64,000 nt of DNA from NCBI RefSeq assembly GCF_024734665.1, contig NZ_CP102931.1:3222001-3286000 (forward strand), read 5' to 3'. Position 1 is the first letter of the stretch. Every line of letters begins with the position of its first letter. Below are positions 47,445 to 56,137 of this stretch, one piece after another. The notes below the pieces were generated by a model, which saw only the letters and a program-made list of their open reading frames with translations, searched no databases and was not told the origin of the DNA. Source of the stretch: Variovorax paradoxus. Lineage in GTDB: Bacteria > Pseudomonadota > Gammaproteobacteria > Burkholderiales > Burkholderiaceae_C. The position numbers and the translations under genes are program-made.

Positions 47445-48911
47445 TCAGCCCGCCGTCTGCGGCACTTCGCGCGCCAGCACCCGCCCAGGCCGCGCGCCCG
47501 TCGACCCGCCATCGCGCCACACGATCGCACCATTGACGATCACCGCCTCGATGCCATGGGCCGGTGCAATGGGCGCTTCGTACGTGGCGGCTTCGCCCAC
47601 GGTGTCCGCGTCGAACAGGGCCAGGTCGGCATATGCGCCTTCCTTCAGCACACCGCGGTCCTTCAGGCCGAAGTTCTTCGCCGTCAGTCCGGTCATCTTG
47701 TAGATCGCGGTTTCCAGCGGGAACAGTCCGAGCAGGCGCCCGTAGTGGCCCAGCACGCGCGGAAAGCTGCCCCACAGCCGCGGATGCGGCGATGCATCGT
47801 GCGGCAGGCCGTCGGAGCCGATCATGGTCTGGTCGAATTTCAGGATGCGCTGCACATCGGCCTCGTCCAGCCGGAAGTAGATTCCGCCAGCGGGGCTCAG
47901 GCGCCGGATCGCCTCTTCCTCGGTGACGCCCATTTCCTTTGCGATGACGTCCAGGTCACGGCCGGCGTGTTCGGGCAGCGATTTCGACCAGCTCACGATC
48001 ACGCGCGAGGAGCTTGCCGCCCGGTCTGCCGACAGGATGGTGGAGCCGGCCGTGTAGGGATAGCAGTCCAGGCAGATCGGCTGGTTGGCCATGTTCTTCT
48101 CGATGAACGACAGCGCTTCCTCCGAACGGCCGTGGTTCGCCGGCCCCACCACCTTCATGTGCGAGATCACGACCTGCACCCCGACCTCGCGACCGACGCG
48201 AAAGGTTTCTTCGAGCGAGTCGATCACCCGGTCGGCCTCGTTGCGCATGTGGGTGCAATACACGCCGTTGAATTCCTTCAGCGGACGGCAGGTTTCGATC
48301 ACCTCCTCGGTGGGCGCGGCAATCGACGGCTCGTAGAACAGGCCGGTGGACACGCCGATGGCGCCGGCCTGCAGCGCCTCTTGCACCAGTTCGCGCATGC
48401 GGGCGATCTGTTCCTGCGTCGCCGGCAGGTCGAGATCGTCCAGCGTTGCAACGCGCAAGGTGGTGTGGCCCACGAGCAAGGCGCAGTTGGTCGCGGCGGG
48501 CTTGGCGCGCAGTTCCTCGATGTACGAGGCGAAGGTGGGAAAGGAGAACCAGTCGCCCTGCTCGTCGAGCAGGTTCAGCGGCGGCGTGACCGGTTGCGTG
48601 ATGCCGCCCGGCATCGGCGCCAGCGAAATGCCGCAGTTGCCCGCGATCACCGTGGTGATGCCCTGGCTGACCTTGGGCGCCATGTCGGGGTCGGACAGCA
48701 TGAGGCGGTCGTCGTGAGTGTGCGCGTCGATGAAGCCGGGCGCCGCGATGCGCCCTGCCCGGTCGATCTCCACCTCGCCGTGCGCAGCGGACAGATCGCC
48801 GATGCGTGCGATGCGGTCGCCGCGAATGCCGATGTCGCCCGTGAAACGGGGCGCGCCGGTGCCGTCGACGATGCTTGCGTTGCGGATCAGAAGGTCGAAT
48901 TTTTCCTGCAT
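47445..48911 (-). CDS. N-acyl-D-amino-acid deacylase
   Basis: An amidohydrolase of 488 residues. The metal and catalytic residues of D-aminoacylase are visible: HTHDD near residue 64, the Cys in IAGNCGISLAP, the His of YCTHMRNEAD and the His of VISHMKVVG, then MIGSDGLPHD with the catalytic Asp. It removes the acyl group from N-acyl-D-amino acids. It is the last gene in a leftward unit after the Bug-type and DSD1-like genes. Confidence 0.9.
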   Translation of the reverse strand: MQEKFDLLIRNASIVDGTGAPRFTGDIGIRGDRIARIGDLSAAHGEVEIDRAGRIAAPGFIDAHTHDDRLMLSDPDMAPKVSQGITTVIAGNCGISLAPMPGGITQPVTPPLNLLDEQGDWFSFPTFASYIEELRAKPAATNCALLVGHTTLRVATLDDLDLPATQEQIARMRELVQEALQAGAIGVSTGLFYEPSIAAPTEEVIETCRPLKEFNGVYCTHMRNEADRVIDSLEETFRVGREVGVQVVISHMKVVGPANHGRSEEALSFIEKNMANQPICLDCYPYTAGSTILSADRAASSSRVIVSWSKSLPEHAGRDLDVIAKEMGVTEEEAIRRLSPAGGIYFRLDEADVQRILKFDQTMIGSDGLPHDASPHPRLWGSFPRVLGHYGRLLGLFPLETAIYKMTGLTAKNFGLKDRGVLKEGAYADLALFDADTVGEAATYEAPIAPAHGIEAVIVNGAIVWRDGGSTGARPGRVLAREVPQTAG

Positions 48912-48932
48912 CGATTGCCTTGAATTGAGGAG

Positions 48933-50048
48933 TTAAAGCAGCGCGCCGCGTGCGGCGATAGGCCACAGGGCCTCCACCCGCTCGCCGCGCACGCAGACCA
49001 GGTCGTCGTAGAGATTGACGGTCGGGTCGCAATGGCCGGGCACCAGCATCAGTTGGTCACCCAACGAAAGCGCCGCAGCATCGGGCGTGGCCAGCGCACC
49101 GTGCTCGTCGGCGGCTTTCACGTAGCGCAGGTCGGGGCGCTGCCACACGGTGGGCATACCCGAGTCCACGCTGGAGGCCTTGAGGCCTGCGTCGACGATG
49201 GCGCGTTCGGGCGTCGCGCGGCTCATGACGGTGGTGCGCACGAACAGGGCATGCTCGAACCCGATGTCGTGCTCGCCGCGCTGGTTATCGCCGTAGTCAC
49301 GGTCCATGAAGACGTAGGAGCCTGCCTGGATTTCGTTGAAGACGCCGGAGTCGCGCTCGTGCAGGAAGCTGCCGGTACCCGCGCCCGTCACGCGCTCGAC
49401 GGCGATGCCGCAGGCTTCGATAGCGGCGCGGGTCATGCGCGCGGCCTCTGCGGCAGCGGCAATGGCCGCGGCGCGGTCTTGCGGCGCGCGCAGGTGCTGG
49501 GCCGGCCCGTGATAGCAGTGCAGGCCCATGAAGCGCAGCGGTGCACTGGCCGCGATCTGCTGCGCGAGCCGCACAGCTTCTTCCCCGGGTGCAACACCAC
49601 ATCGGTTGGCCCCGACGTTGACCTCGACGTACACATCCAGCGTCACGTCCTCAGCCTGCGCTACGGCAACCAGCGCCTGCACCTGCTGCGGGTGATCGAC
49701 CAGCACGCCCATGCGCGCGCGACGGGCCAGCGTAGCCAGGTGGCGCAGCTTGGTTTCGCCCATCACCTGATTGGTGACCAGCACGTCGGAGATGCCGGCA
49801 TCTACGAACACGGCCGCCTCGCTGACTTTCTGGCAGCAGATGCCGGCCGCGCCCAAGGCGATCTGGCGCAGGGCGATTTCTGGCGTCTTGTGGCACTTTG
49901 CATGGGCGCGCAGGCGCACGCCGCTGCCGCGCAGCGCTTCGGCCATGCGAGCGAGGTTGCGCTCGAAGGCATCGAGGTCGAGCACGAGCGCGGGGGTGTC
50001 GATGGCGTCGAGGCGATCGCCGGGCCTTGCGGCTTTCCAGGGAGTCAT
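48933..50048 (-). CDS. DSD1-like PLP enzyme (D-threonine aldolase or D-serine dehydratase type)
   Basis: A fold-type III PLP protein of 371 residues. The cofactor Lys is in RAHAKCHKTPEIA near residue 52. The C-terminal metal pair in the motif PGHCDPT reads His-x-Asp, as in D-threonine aldolase; D-serine dehydratase has His-x-Cys. A D-hydroxy-amino-acid aldolase or dehydratase activity is likely, with the exact substrate open. It begins 13 bp after the stop of the Bug-type gene and would act on the D-amino acid freed by the deacylase. Confidence 0.83.
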   Translation of the reverse strand: MTPWKAARPGDRLDAIDTPALVLDLDAFERNLARMAEALRGSGVRLRAHAKCHKTPEIALRQIALGAAGICCQKVSEAAVFVDAGISDVLVTNQVMGETKLRHLATLARRARMGVLVDHPQQVQALVAVAQAEDVTLDVYVEVNVGANRCGVAPGEEAVRLAQQIAASAPLRFMGLHCYHGPAQHLRAPQDRAAAIAAAAEAARMTRAAIEACGIAVERVTGAGTGSFLHERDSGVFNEIQAGSYVFMDRDYGDNQRGEHDIGFEHALFVRTTVMSRATPERAIVDAGLKASSVDSGMPTVWQRPDLRYVKAADEHGALATPDAAALSLGDQLMLVPGHCDPTVNLYDDLVCVRGERVEALWPIAARGALL

Positions 50049-50061
50049 GGTGAGTTGGCCT

Positions 50062-51033
50062 TCAGTCGATCTTCGCGCCCGAGTCCTTGATGATCTTGGC
50101 CCACTTGAGCGTCTCGCGGCGCGACAGCTCGAGGAACTGCTCCGACGTGGCGAAATCGGTCTCGGCGCCCAGCAGCCTGAAGCGCTCGCGCAACGCCGGG
50201 TTGGCCAGCGCGGTGCGGATCTCGGCATTGAGGCGCGCCACCACGTCCTTGGGCATGCGGGCCGGCCCGATGATGCCGCCCCAGGCTTCCACCTCGAAGC
50301 CCGGCACGCCGGCCTCGGCGATGGTGGGAATGTTCGGATAGGTGGGCGAGCGCTGGCGCGACGAGATGCCCAGCGCCCTCACCTTGCCCGCCTGGGCCTG
50401 CGGGCCGGACACCGGCGTGTTGACCATCATGAGCTGCACACCGCCGCCGATCAGGTCGGTGATGGCCGCCGTTGCGGCCTTGTAAGGCACGTGCAGCATG
50501 TCGGTGCCGGTCATGGCCTTGAAGAGCTCGACGCCCAGGTGCGCGGTGGTGCCGTTGCCGTCGGACGCGAAGGCCAGTTTGCCGGGGTTCTTCTTCGCGT
50601 AGGCAATCAGCTCGGGCACGCTCTTCACCGGCAGTTCGTTGTTGACGATCAGCAGGTTGGACAGGCGCAGCGTGTTGGCGACCAGCGTCAGGTCTTTCTC
50701 GACGTCGTACGGCACGCTGGGCAGCAGCGACCGGTTGGTGGCCAGCGAGACGATGTTGCCGTAGGCCAGCGTGTAGCCGTCGGGCGCGGAATGCACCAGG
50801 TCCATGGTGCCGATCGTGTAGGAGCCGCCAGGCTTGTTGTCGACCACGATGGGCACGCCCATCTGCTGCGACAGTTGCGCCCCCAGTGCGCGCATCAGCG
50901 CGTCGGGTGCGCCGCCCGGGGCCGAGGGCACGATCAGGCGAATCGGCTTGTCGGGATAGGCCGCGAGGCCCGGCATCGAAACCGCCGACAGTGCGGCGAG
51001 AACGAGAGTACACAGCAAGGCACGTAGACGCAT
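50062..51033 (-). CDS. Bug-type (tripartite tricarboxylate) substrate-binding protein
   Basis: A periplasmic receptor of 323 residues. A signal peptide (LLCTLVLAALSAVSMPGLAA) precedes YPDKPIRLIVPSAPGG, the hallmark of the Bug family; DGNGTTAHLGVELFKAMTG and VPYKAATAAITDLIGG follow. Bug proteins are very abundant in Burkholderiales and often have no dedicated permease, as here. The ligand may be an N-acyl or D-amino acid, by context. The ATG at 51033 gives a normal signal peptide; one at 51051 adds six residues. Confidence 0.9.
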   Translation of the reverse strand: MRLRALLCTLVLAALSAVSMPGLAAYPDKPIRLIVPSAPGGAPDALMRALGAQLSQQMGVPIVVDNKPGGSYTIGTMDLVHSAPDGYTLAYGNIVSLATNRSLLPSVPYDVEKDLTLVANTLRLSNLLIVNNELPVKSVPELIAYAKKNPGKLAFASDGNGTTAHLGVELFKAMTGTDMLHVPYKAATAAITDLIGGGVQLMMVNTPVSGPQAQAGKVRALGISSRQRSPTYPNIPTIAEAGVPGFEVEAWGGIIGPARMPKDVVARLNAEIRTALANPALRERFRLLGAETDFATSEQFLELSRRETLKWAKIIKDSGAKID

Positions 51034-51196
51034 GGCAGAGAACTCCGGCAATGAAGGATCGGTGGGCGGATGATCTGCCCGCGAAGCGGGTTGGACAAGC
51101 CATGTTTCCTGGGTTTAGCATGAGCTTTCCTCATGCACGAGGCCGGTGCGTATAGGTAGCTTCATCGGGTGCATGCACCAGACTTGCTCTTTTCTC

Positions 51197-52093
51197 ATGA
51201 ACCATCACGTTCGCGCTCCTTCGACGATGTCCCTGATGTGCCTGGAGGCCAGCGCGCGGCTGCGCTCCTTCACCGCTGCCGCGCAGGAGCTCCGCCTCAC
51301 GCAAGGCGCTGTGAGCCGGCAGGTGCAGACACTGGAAGACCGGCTCGGCGTAAAACTCTTCACGCGTCGGCGCGAGGCCCTGGCCCTGACGGACGCGGGC
51401 CGCTACTACCTGGGCGAGGTCGGGCCGCTGCTGCAGAGGCTGGAGCGCGCCACCGCCAATGTGATGGCGCTCAAGGGCCGGGGCGGCGAGCTGTCGCTGT
51501 CGGTTGGCGCCTCGGTCGGCAGCTACTGGCTGATTCCGCGCCTGCCGGGGTTCACGCGCGACCATGGCGAGATCACGCTCAACCTGGGCACGCGCGTGGG
51601 GCCGGTGGACTTCAGCGCCACGCCGGTCGATGCGTCGCTGGAGTTCGGCGACGGCCAGCGGCAGGGCCTGCACAGCGAGTTCGTGCTGCCGCTGGACCTC
51701 TCGCCCTACGCGGCGCCAGCCTGGATCGCCGTGCACGGCAAGGCGGTCGATGCGAACACGCCGCGTTCGGCACTGATCCACCACCAGACCCTGCCCGGCG
51801 CGTGGGACGAATGGTTCGCACGCGAAGGCATCGTGAGCGAGGCAGGACGCGAAGGGCCACGCTACGACATCATGTCGATGGCCCTCAACGCCTCCCTGGC
51901 CGGCATGGGCGTGGCGCTGCTGCCGCCCTACATGAGCGACGAGTCGGTGGCGTCGGGGCGCCTGCGGCGGCTGTCGCGCCGCAAATGGCGCTATGCCAAG
52001 GGCTACTACCTCGTGTATCCGGAAGAGTCGGCGCAGATGCAGTCGCTGCAGGTCTTCAGGCAATGGCTGCTGGCGCAGGCGAACGACTCCTAG
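51197..52093 (+). CDS. LysR-family regulator (GcvA-like)
   Basis: A protein of 298 residues. The helix-turn-helix SFTAAAQELRLTQGAVSRQVQTLEDRLG is followed by a LysR substrate domain. The start at 51197 sets a normal-length N-terminus; the frame from 51146 is open but unlikely. It is divergent from the D-amino-acid unit (163 bp gap) and is its probable activator. Confidence 0.93.
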   Translation: MNHHVRAPSTMSLMCLEASARLRSFTAAAQELRLTQGAVSRQVQTLEDRLGVKLFTRRREALALTDAGRYYLGEVGPLLQRLERATANVMALKGRGGELSLSVGASVGSYWLIPRLPGFTRDHGEITLNLGTRVGPVDFSATPVDASLEFGDGQRQGLHSEFVLPLDLSPYAAPAWIAVHGKAVDANTPRSALIHHQTLPGAWDEWFAREGIVSEAGREGPRYDIMSMALNASLAGMGVALLPPYMSDESVASGRLRRLSRRKWRYAKGYYLVYPEESAQMQSLQVFRQWLLAQANDS

Positions 52094-52109
52094 CGTCCTG
52101 CCGCCGGTC

Positions 52110-52123
52110 TTGACCCAGGTCAA
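52110..52123 (+). promoter_or_regulatory. DNR/FNR-like box upstream of the AAA+ gene
   Basis: TTGAC-CCAG-GTCAA is a perfect inverted repeat close to the FNR/DNR consensus. TAGCAT (52146-52151) as -10 gives a start near 52158 and again a spacing of about 41 bp. The ATG follows at 52175. Confidence 0.55.
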
Positions 52124-52174
52124 GCGCCAGGCCCTACCTCGTGGCTAGCATCGAAGGCGACACGAGGAGACACC

Positions 52175-53848
52175 GTGGAACTCGAGATACCGGAGATGCT
52201 GGCCGCTGCGCTGCAGGGTCAGGTCGGCGCGCAAACGCCGCTTGGCCTTCAACTGGGTGGGCTTGGCGCCGGCAGCAGTGTGCGCGTCGTGTCCAGTTGC
52301 CATTTCGACGGGCACTCGCTCAACCTGCTCTTCCAGTTGGGCCTGGCCGCCGGCTCGCGCGACCTGGTGTTCCAGCTGCTCGCGCTGGACAACCTCAACG
52401 GCGAACCGCCTTCGCAGCCCATCTCCAGCCTGGAGTCGATGGTCCCGGCGTTGACCGAGTGGCTCGCACGCGACCTGATCGATGGCTGGCTCTACCAGCG
52501 CGGCAAAGACGGCGTACTGCTGCCCTGGCTGGTGCATGCAGTGCGCCTTGTGCAACCGGCGGACAACGAGGCGTACGTGCTGGTGGGCCTGCTGGCCAAC
52601 ACGCTGCAGGCTGCCGGCCGCGAGCCTCCCTCCGAACCGCGGTTGCGTTTCGCGGGCATGACCTGGGGCCTGAGCTTCTACGCGGAAGACCTGCCCGGCC
52701 GCACGCTGGCCGGCCTCTTCGCCGACCACGGCTTTCACAAGGAGTGCGCCGAGTTCAAGCGCGAGTACGACAAGCAGGTGGCGTGCTTCACGAGGCTGCA
52801 GCCGCAGTTCGGTGCCCAGTTCACCATCGACGGCAGCGCCTGGATGGCCGGCGAAAGCCCCCGCGCAGGCATGGCGTGCCACCGGCTGCCCGAAGGGGCG
52901 GTGGCGCGCTGCGTGAATGACGAGGAACTGCTGCAGCGCCGCTTCGACCTGGCCGCCGATCCGCACTACTGGCGCGAGAGCGGTGTCGACAGCGGCTTCG
53001 ACCGCATCCCCCAGCACTGCTATTTGCACCTGTTCCACCTCGACTGGCACCGCAACATCTGGGTGCATGCGCAGCACGTGCAGGAATACAAGTACCAGCC
53101 CGGGCTGCGCGAGCGGCTGGTGCTGCCGCAGGCGCACCGCGACCTGATCGACATCCTCACGGCCGACCGCTGCTTCCTCGTGGAAGACGTGGTGCCCGGC
53201 AAGTCGGGCGGCACCACCATCCTGTGCAAGGGCGCGCCTGGCCTGGGCAAGACCCTCACCGCCGAGGTCTATGCGGAAGTGGTCGGCAAGCCGCTGTACC
53301 GCGTGCATTCGGGCCAGCTCGGCGTGACGGCCGACTCGGTGGAGGCCAGCCTGACGAAGATCCTTCAGCGCGCCGCACGCTGGGACTGCGTGCTGTTGCT
53401 GGACGAGGCCGACGTGTACATCCGCCGGCGCGACAACGACCTGCAGCACAACGCCATCGTGGCCGAGTTCCTGCGCACGCTGGAGTATTTCAGCGGCCTG
53501 CTGTTCATGACCACCAACCGGGTCGGTGACATCGACGAGGCCATCCTGTCGCGCTGTATCGCGGTGATCGACTACCAGCCACCGGGACCCGACGACGCGC
53601 GCCGGCTCTGGTCCACGCTGTCGACCCAGCTGGGCGTCGAGCTTCCGGGCACGGTGATCGACAGGCTGGTGGTCGAATATGCCGGCGCCAGCGGCCGCGA
53701 CATCAAGGAACTGCTCAAGCTCACCAGCAAGTACTGCCGCAGAAAAGAGCTGCCGCTGTCGGCGCAGTCTTTCGCGCAATGCGCGGTGTTCCGCGGCATC
53801 GCCTGCGCCTCGTCGCCGGTGTCGTCGCAGATGGGAGCAATCGAATGA
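52175..53848 (+). CDS. unusual AAA+ ATPase with a large N-terminal domain
   Basis: A protein of 557 residues. The N-terminal 320 residues have no recognised family. The AAA+ core has Walker A CKGAPGLGKTLTAE (Lys359), Walker B VLLLDEADVY (Asp410, Glu411), sensor I in FMTTNRV, an arginine finger in ILSRC and sensor II near SGRDIKEL. No signal peptide or membrane segment is seen. The N-domain should bind a partner or substrate. It overlaps the esterase gene by 4 bases and has an FNR-like box upstream, so a low-oxygen role is likely; the target is unknown. Confidence 0.82.
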   Translation: MELEIPEMLAAALQGQVGAQTPLGLQLGGLGAGSSVRVVSSCHFDGHSLNLLFQLGLAAGSRDLVFQLLALDNLNGEPPSQPISSLESMVPALTEWLARDLIDGWLYQRGKDGVLLPWLVHAVRLVQPADNEAYVLVGLLANTLQAAGREPPSEPRLRFAGMTWGLSFYAEDLPGRTLAGLFADHGFHKECAEFKREYDKQVACFTRLQPQFGAQFTIDGSAWMAGESPRAGMACHRLPEGAVARCVNDEELLQRRFDLAADPHYWRESGVDSGFDRIPQHCYLHLFHLDWHRNIWVHAQHVQEYKYQPGLRERLVLPQAHRDLIDILTADRCFLVEDVVPGKSGGTTILCKGAPGLGKTLTAEVYAEVVGKPLYRVHSGQLGVTADSVEASLTKILQRAARWDCVLLLDEADVYIRRRDNDLQHNAIVAEFLRTLEYFSGLLFMTTNRVGDIDEAILSRCIAVIDYQPPGPDDARRLWSTLSTQLGVELPGTVIDRLVVEYAGASGRDIKELLKLTSKYCRRKELPLSAQSFAQCAVFRGIACASSPVSSQMGAIE

Positions 53849-54561
53849 TCGACGCCAGCCTGCTGGGTGGCGCACTGACCGGTCGCATGAGCTTTCGCCC
53901 GGGTGCCGCGCCCGTTGCCGAGCAACTGTCACCCGGACGCCACGGCCTCTCGTTCGCCGAAGGGCGCGAGGCGGTGCTGGTGGTGCCCGAGGGGCTGCCC
54001 ACCGATGCACCGCTGCCGTTGCTGGTGATGTTCCACGGCGCGGGCGGCGAAGCCAACCGGGTGCTGCCGCATCTGGTGGCCCATGCGCGTGCGCGGCGCT
54101 TTCCTCTGCTGGCCCCGCAGTCGATGTACCCGACGTGGGACATCGTGGTCGGCGGGCATGGCCCCGACCTTGAACGGCTCGACGGCGCGTTGTCGACGGT
54201 AGCCGCGCATTTCCGCATCGACCCCGCGCGCCTGGCGTTCGCCGGTTTTTCCGATGGCGGCAGCTATGCCCTGTCGCTAGGCCTGACCAACGGCGACGTG
54301 GCCAGCCACGTGATCGGGCTGTCGGCGGGCTTCATGAACACGTTCACGCAGACGGGGAAGCCGCGCGTGTTCCTGGCGCACGGGCGCTCGGACAGCCAGT
54401 TGCCGATCGAGACCAGCGCGCACCCGCATGCGCGGCGGCTGCTGGAGAGCGGACACGACCTGACGCTGCAGCCCTTTGACGGTGACCATGTCATCGTGCC
54501 GTGGGTGGTAGCGCGGGCGGTCGAGTTCTTCCTCGGGCCTCAGGCGGCGGCACCAGCCTGA
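53845..54561 (+). CDS. alpha/beta-hydrolase esterase
   Basis: A protein of 238 residues of the phospholipase/carboxylesterase type. The oxyanion motif MFHGAGGEANR, the nucleophile elbow GFSDGG with Ser136, Asp183 in HGRSDSQLP and His215 in DGDHVI form a full catalytic triad. It has no signal peptide. The start overlaps the AAA+ stop (ATGA), so both are made together. The substrate is unknown. Confidence 0.87.
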   Translation: MIDASLLGGALTGRMSFRPGAAPVAEQLSPGRHGLSFAEGREAVLVVPEGLPTDAPLPLLVMFHGAGGEANRVLPHLVAHARARRFPLLAPQSMYPTWDIVVGGHGPDLERLDGALSTVAAHFRIDPARLAFAGFSDGGSYALSLGLTNGDVASHVIGLSAGFMNTFTQTGKPRVFLAHGRSDSQLPIETSAHPHARRLLESGHDLTLQPFDGDHVIVPWVVARAVEFFLGPQAAAPA

Positions 54562-54596
54562 ACTAGAGATTAGAGGTGCGTCAATGCCTGGCGGCT

Positions 54597-55160
54597 TCAG
54601 CAGAACGGATCCAGATCCGTGTCGGCTCCGCAAGACGGGCATGTGACCACCAGATTCCGGCCTGGCCGGACCCGCATCCGCTGCTGGCAACAGTGGCATC
54701 GGATCACGATCTTCTCGATGAGCGCTGAATTTGCGGGCTTCAGCGAGTAGATGGAGTACGTGATCTGGTCGTCCACGATGAACTCATTGCTGGAAAGGAA
54801 GCCGGCAATGAACCCGTTCACGGGGAAAAGAACGCTCGAGCCGGGGACTTCCGGCCAGAAGAAGCGAGTCGCGGTTTCCGCGGGCGCACGTACCAGGCGC
54901 GCCGCGCCTTTCAGCTGAGTCGGCTCGAATTCCAGATATGCGTCGCATGTCTTCCTGACTCTTCGACAGATTCCGGTCAATGGGTCCGGAATCAGCACAC
55001 CTGTTCCGTGCCGTTGCGTGCACAACTTTGTCAAGGTTGCGCCTGGGCCGATGTCCGCTCTAAGCACATGCAGAGCGGCACGCAAGCTTTCGAAATTTCT
55101 GGTCGGGTTCGGGTCCATTGCTTCAGTTTGCGCACGTCGCGCGGGAACTGAAAGGGGCAT
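54597..55160 (-). CDS. unknown protein with C-terminal zinc ribbon
   Basis: A protein of 187 residues. The last third has CHCCQQRM and CPSCGADTDLDPFC, a four-cysteine zinc ribbon. The start at 55160 has AGGA close upstream; an ATG at 55118 is the alternative. The rest is not recognised. It is divergent from the DUF6502 gene. Confidence 0.6.
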   Translation of the reverse strand: MPLSVPARRAQTEAMDPNPTRNFESLRAALHVLRADIGPGATLTKLCTQRHGTGVLIPDPLTGICRRVRKTCDAYLEFEPTQLKGAARLVRAPAETATRFFWPEVPGSSVLFPVNGFIAGFLSSNEFIVDDQITYSIYSLKPANSALIEKIVIRCHCCQQRMRVRPGRNLVVTCPSCGADTDLDPFC

Positions 55161-55203
55161 TTGTCCTGTTCTTGCCGGACGACACAACAGTAGTCCAAAG
55201 CTT

Positions 55204-55232
55204 TCACATGTGACTATTGCACATGACAATAG
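55204..55232. promoter_or_regulatory. palindromes in the 55160/55304 divergent region
   Basis: TCACATGTGA (55204-55213) is a perfect palindrome. It is followed by CTATTG (55214-55219) and CAATAG (55227-55232), an inverted repeat around seven bases. Within it GTGA-N5-GCAC (55210-55222) resembles GTGA-N5-TCAC sites at 57627 and 58398. It may bind a regulator of one of the flanking genes. Confidence 0.45.
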
Positions 55233-55303
55233 CGGACCGTGATCGGCGGCTGGTGCCGCTGATCCTCCGTTGAATCGCACCTTCAGGATTAACGCTCGCC
55301 TCC

Positions 55304-56137
55304 ATGGAACATCGGCTGGACTGGGCTCTCGCTGCCTGCGCTCGCATTCTGCGACCGGTGGTAAGGCTCGCCCTCGCGATGGGGGTCAAGCACCCCCACC
55401 TCGAGGAGTTGCTGCGCGACCTGCTGATCGAAGAGGCCCAGCGAAGCTGGCGCAACCAGGGCGTGCCCAAGCCCAACCTGAGCCAGTTGTCCATCACGAC
55501 CGGCCTGAACCGCAAGGCAGTGACCGCCAAGATTCGGGCCACCGTCGACCCCCTGCCCCACACCGAGCTGTCGGCAGCAGCCAAGACTTTCACGTTGTGG
55601 TTGCAGATGCTTACCAAGGATGACACTTTCAGGCGCCTGCCCATCACGGCAGGCAATGCCGCGCCTTCCTTCGAGGCCGTGGCGCGAATGAGCAGCCGCG
55701 GCGACGTGCACCATCGCACCATCCTCGACGAGCTGGTGCGCCTGCAAATGGTGACCGAGGACGCAGGAGTGGTCGAACTCACGGCCGACGGCTTCGTGCC
55801 GGTGCAGGATCTCCAGTCCATGCTCGCCTTCCTGGGCGACAACGGCCGCGACCATCTGCTGGCGGCAGTCTCCAACACCCTGGGCGAGGAGCCCAGAATG
55901 CTCGAGCGGGCGGTGTACGCGCGCGGGCTCACGCTGCAGGAATGCGAGCAGATCCAGCGCCTCGTGCGGGAACGCTGGGCAGCCCTGCATCACGAGCTGA
56001 CGCAGGAAATGACACAGGCAGTCGACCGCGCCCCTGCTGGAGCAAAGGGGCGCATCAGGGTCGGCATCTACACCTATTACGAAGACGAGAGCGCGCCTGT
56101 GCCGCCCCGCCCCCCTGAAAGCGAGCCCAAGCCATGA
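55304..56137 (+). CDS. DUF6502 family protein
   Basis: A protein of 277 residues. The N-terminus LAACARILRPVVRLALAMGVKHPHLEELL and the predicted helix-turn-helix QLSITTGLNRKAVTAKI are those of DUF6502, a Burkholderiales-type unknown family. It may be a DNA-binding regulator. Its stop overlaps the next start (ATGA). DUF6502 and DUF5666 genes commonly sit side by side, as here. Confidence 0.8.
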   Translation: MEHRLDWALAACARILRPVVRLALAMGVKHPHLEELLRDLLIEEAQRSWRNQGVPKPNLSQLSITTGLNRKAVTAKIRATVDPLPHTELSAAAKTFTLWLQMLTKDDTFRRLPITAGNAAPSFEAVARMSSRGDVHHRTILDELVRLQMVTEDAGVVELTADGFVPVQDLQSMLAFLGDNGRDHLLAAVSNTLGEEPRMLERAVYARGLTLQECEQIQRLVRERWAALHHELTQEMTQAVDRAPAGAKGRIRVGIYTYYEDESAPVPPRPPESEPKP

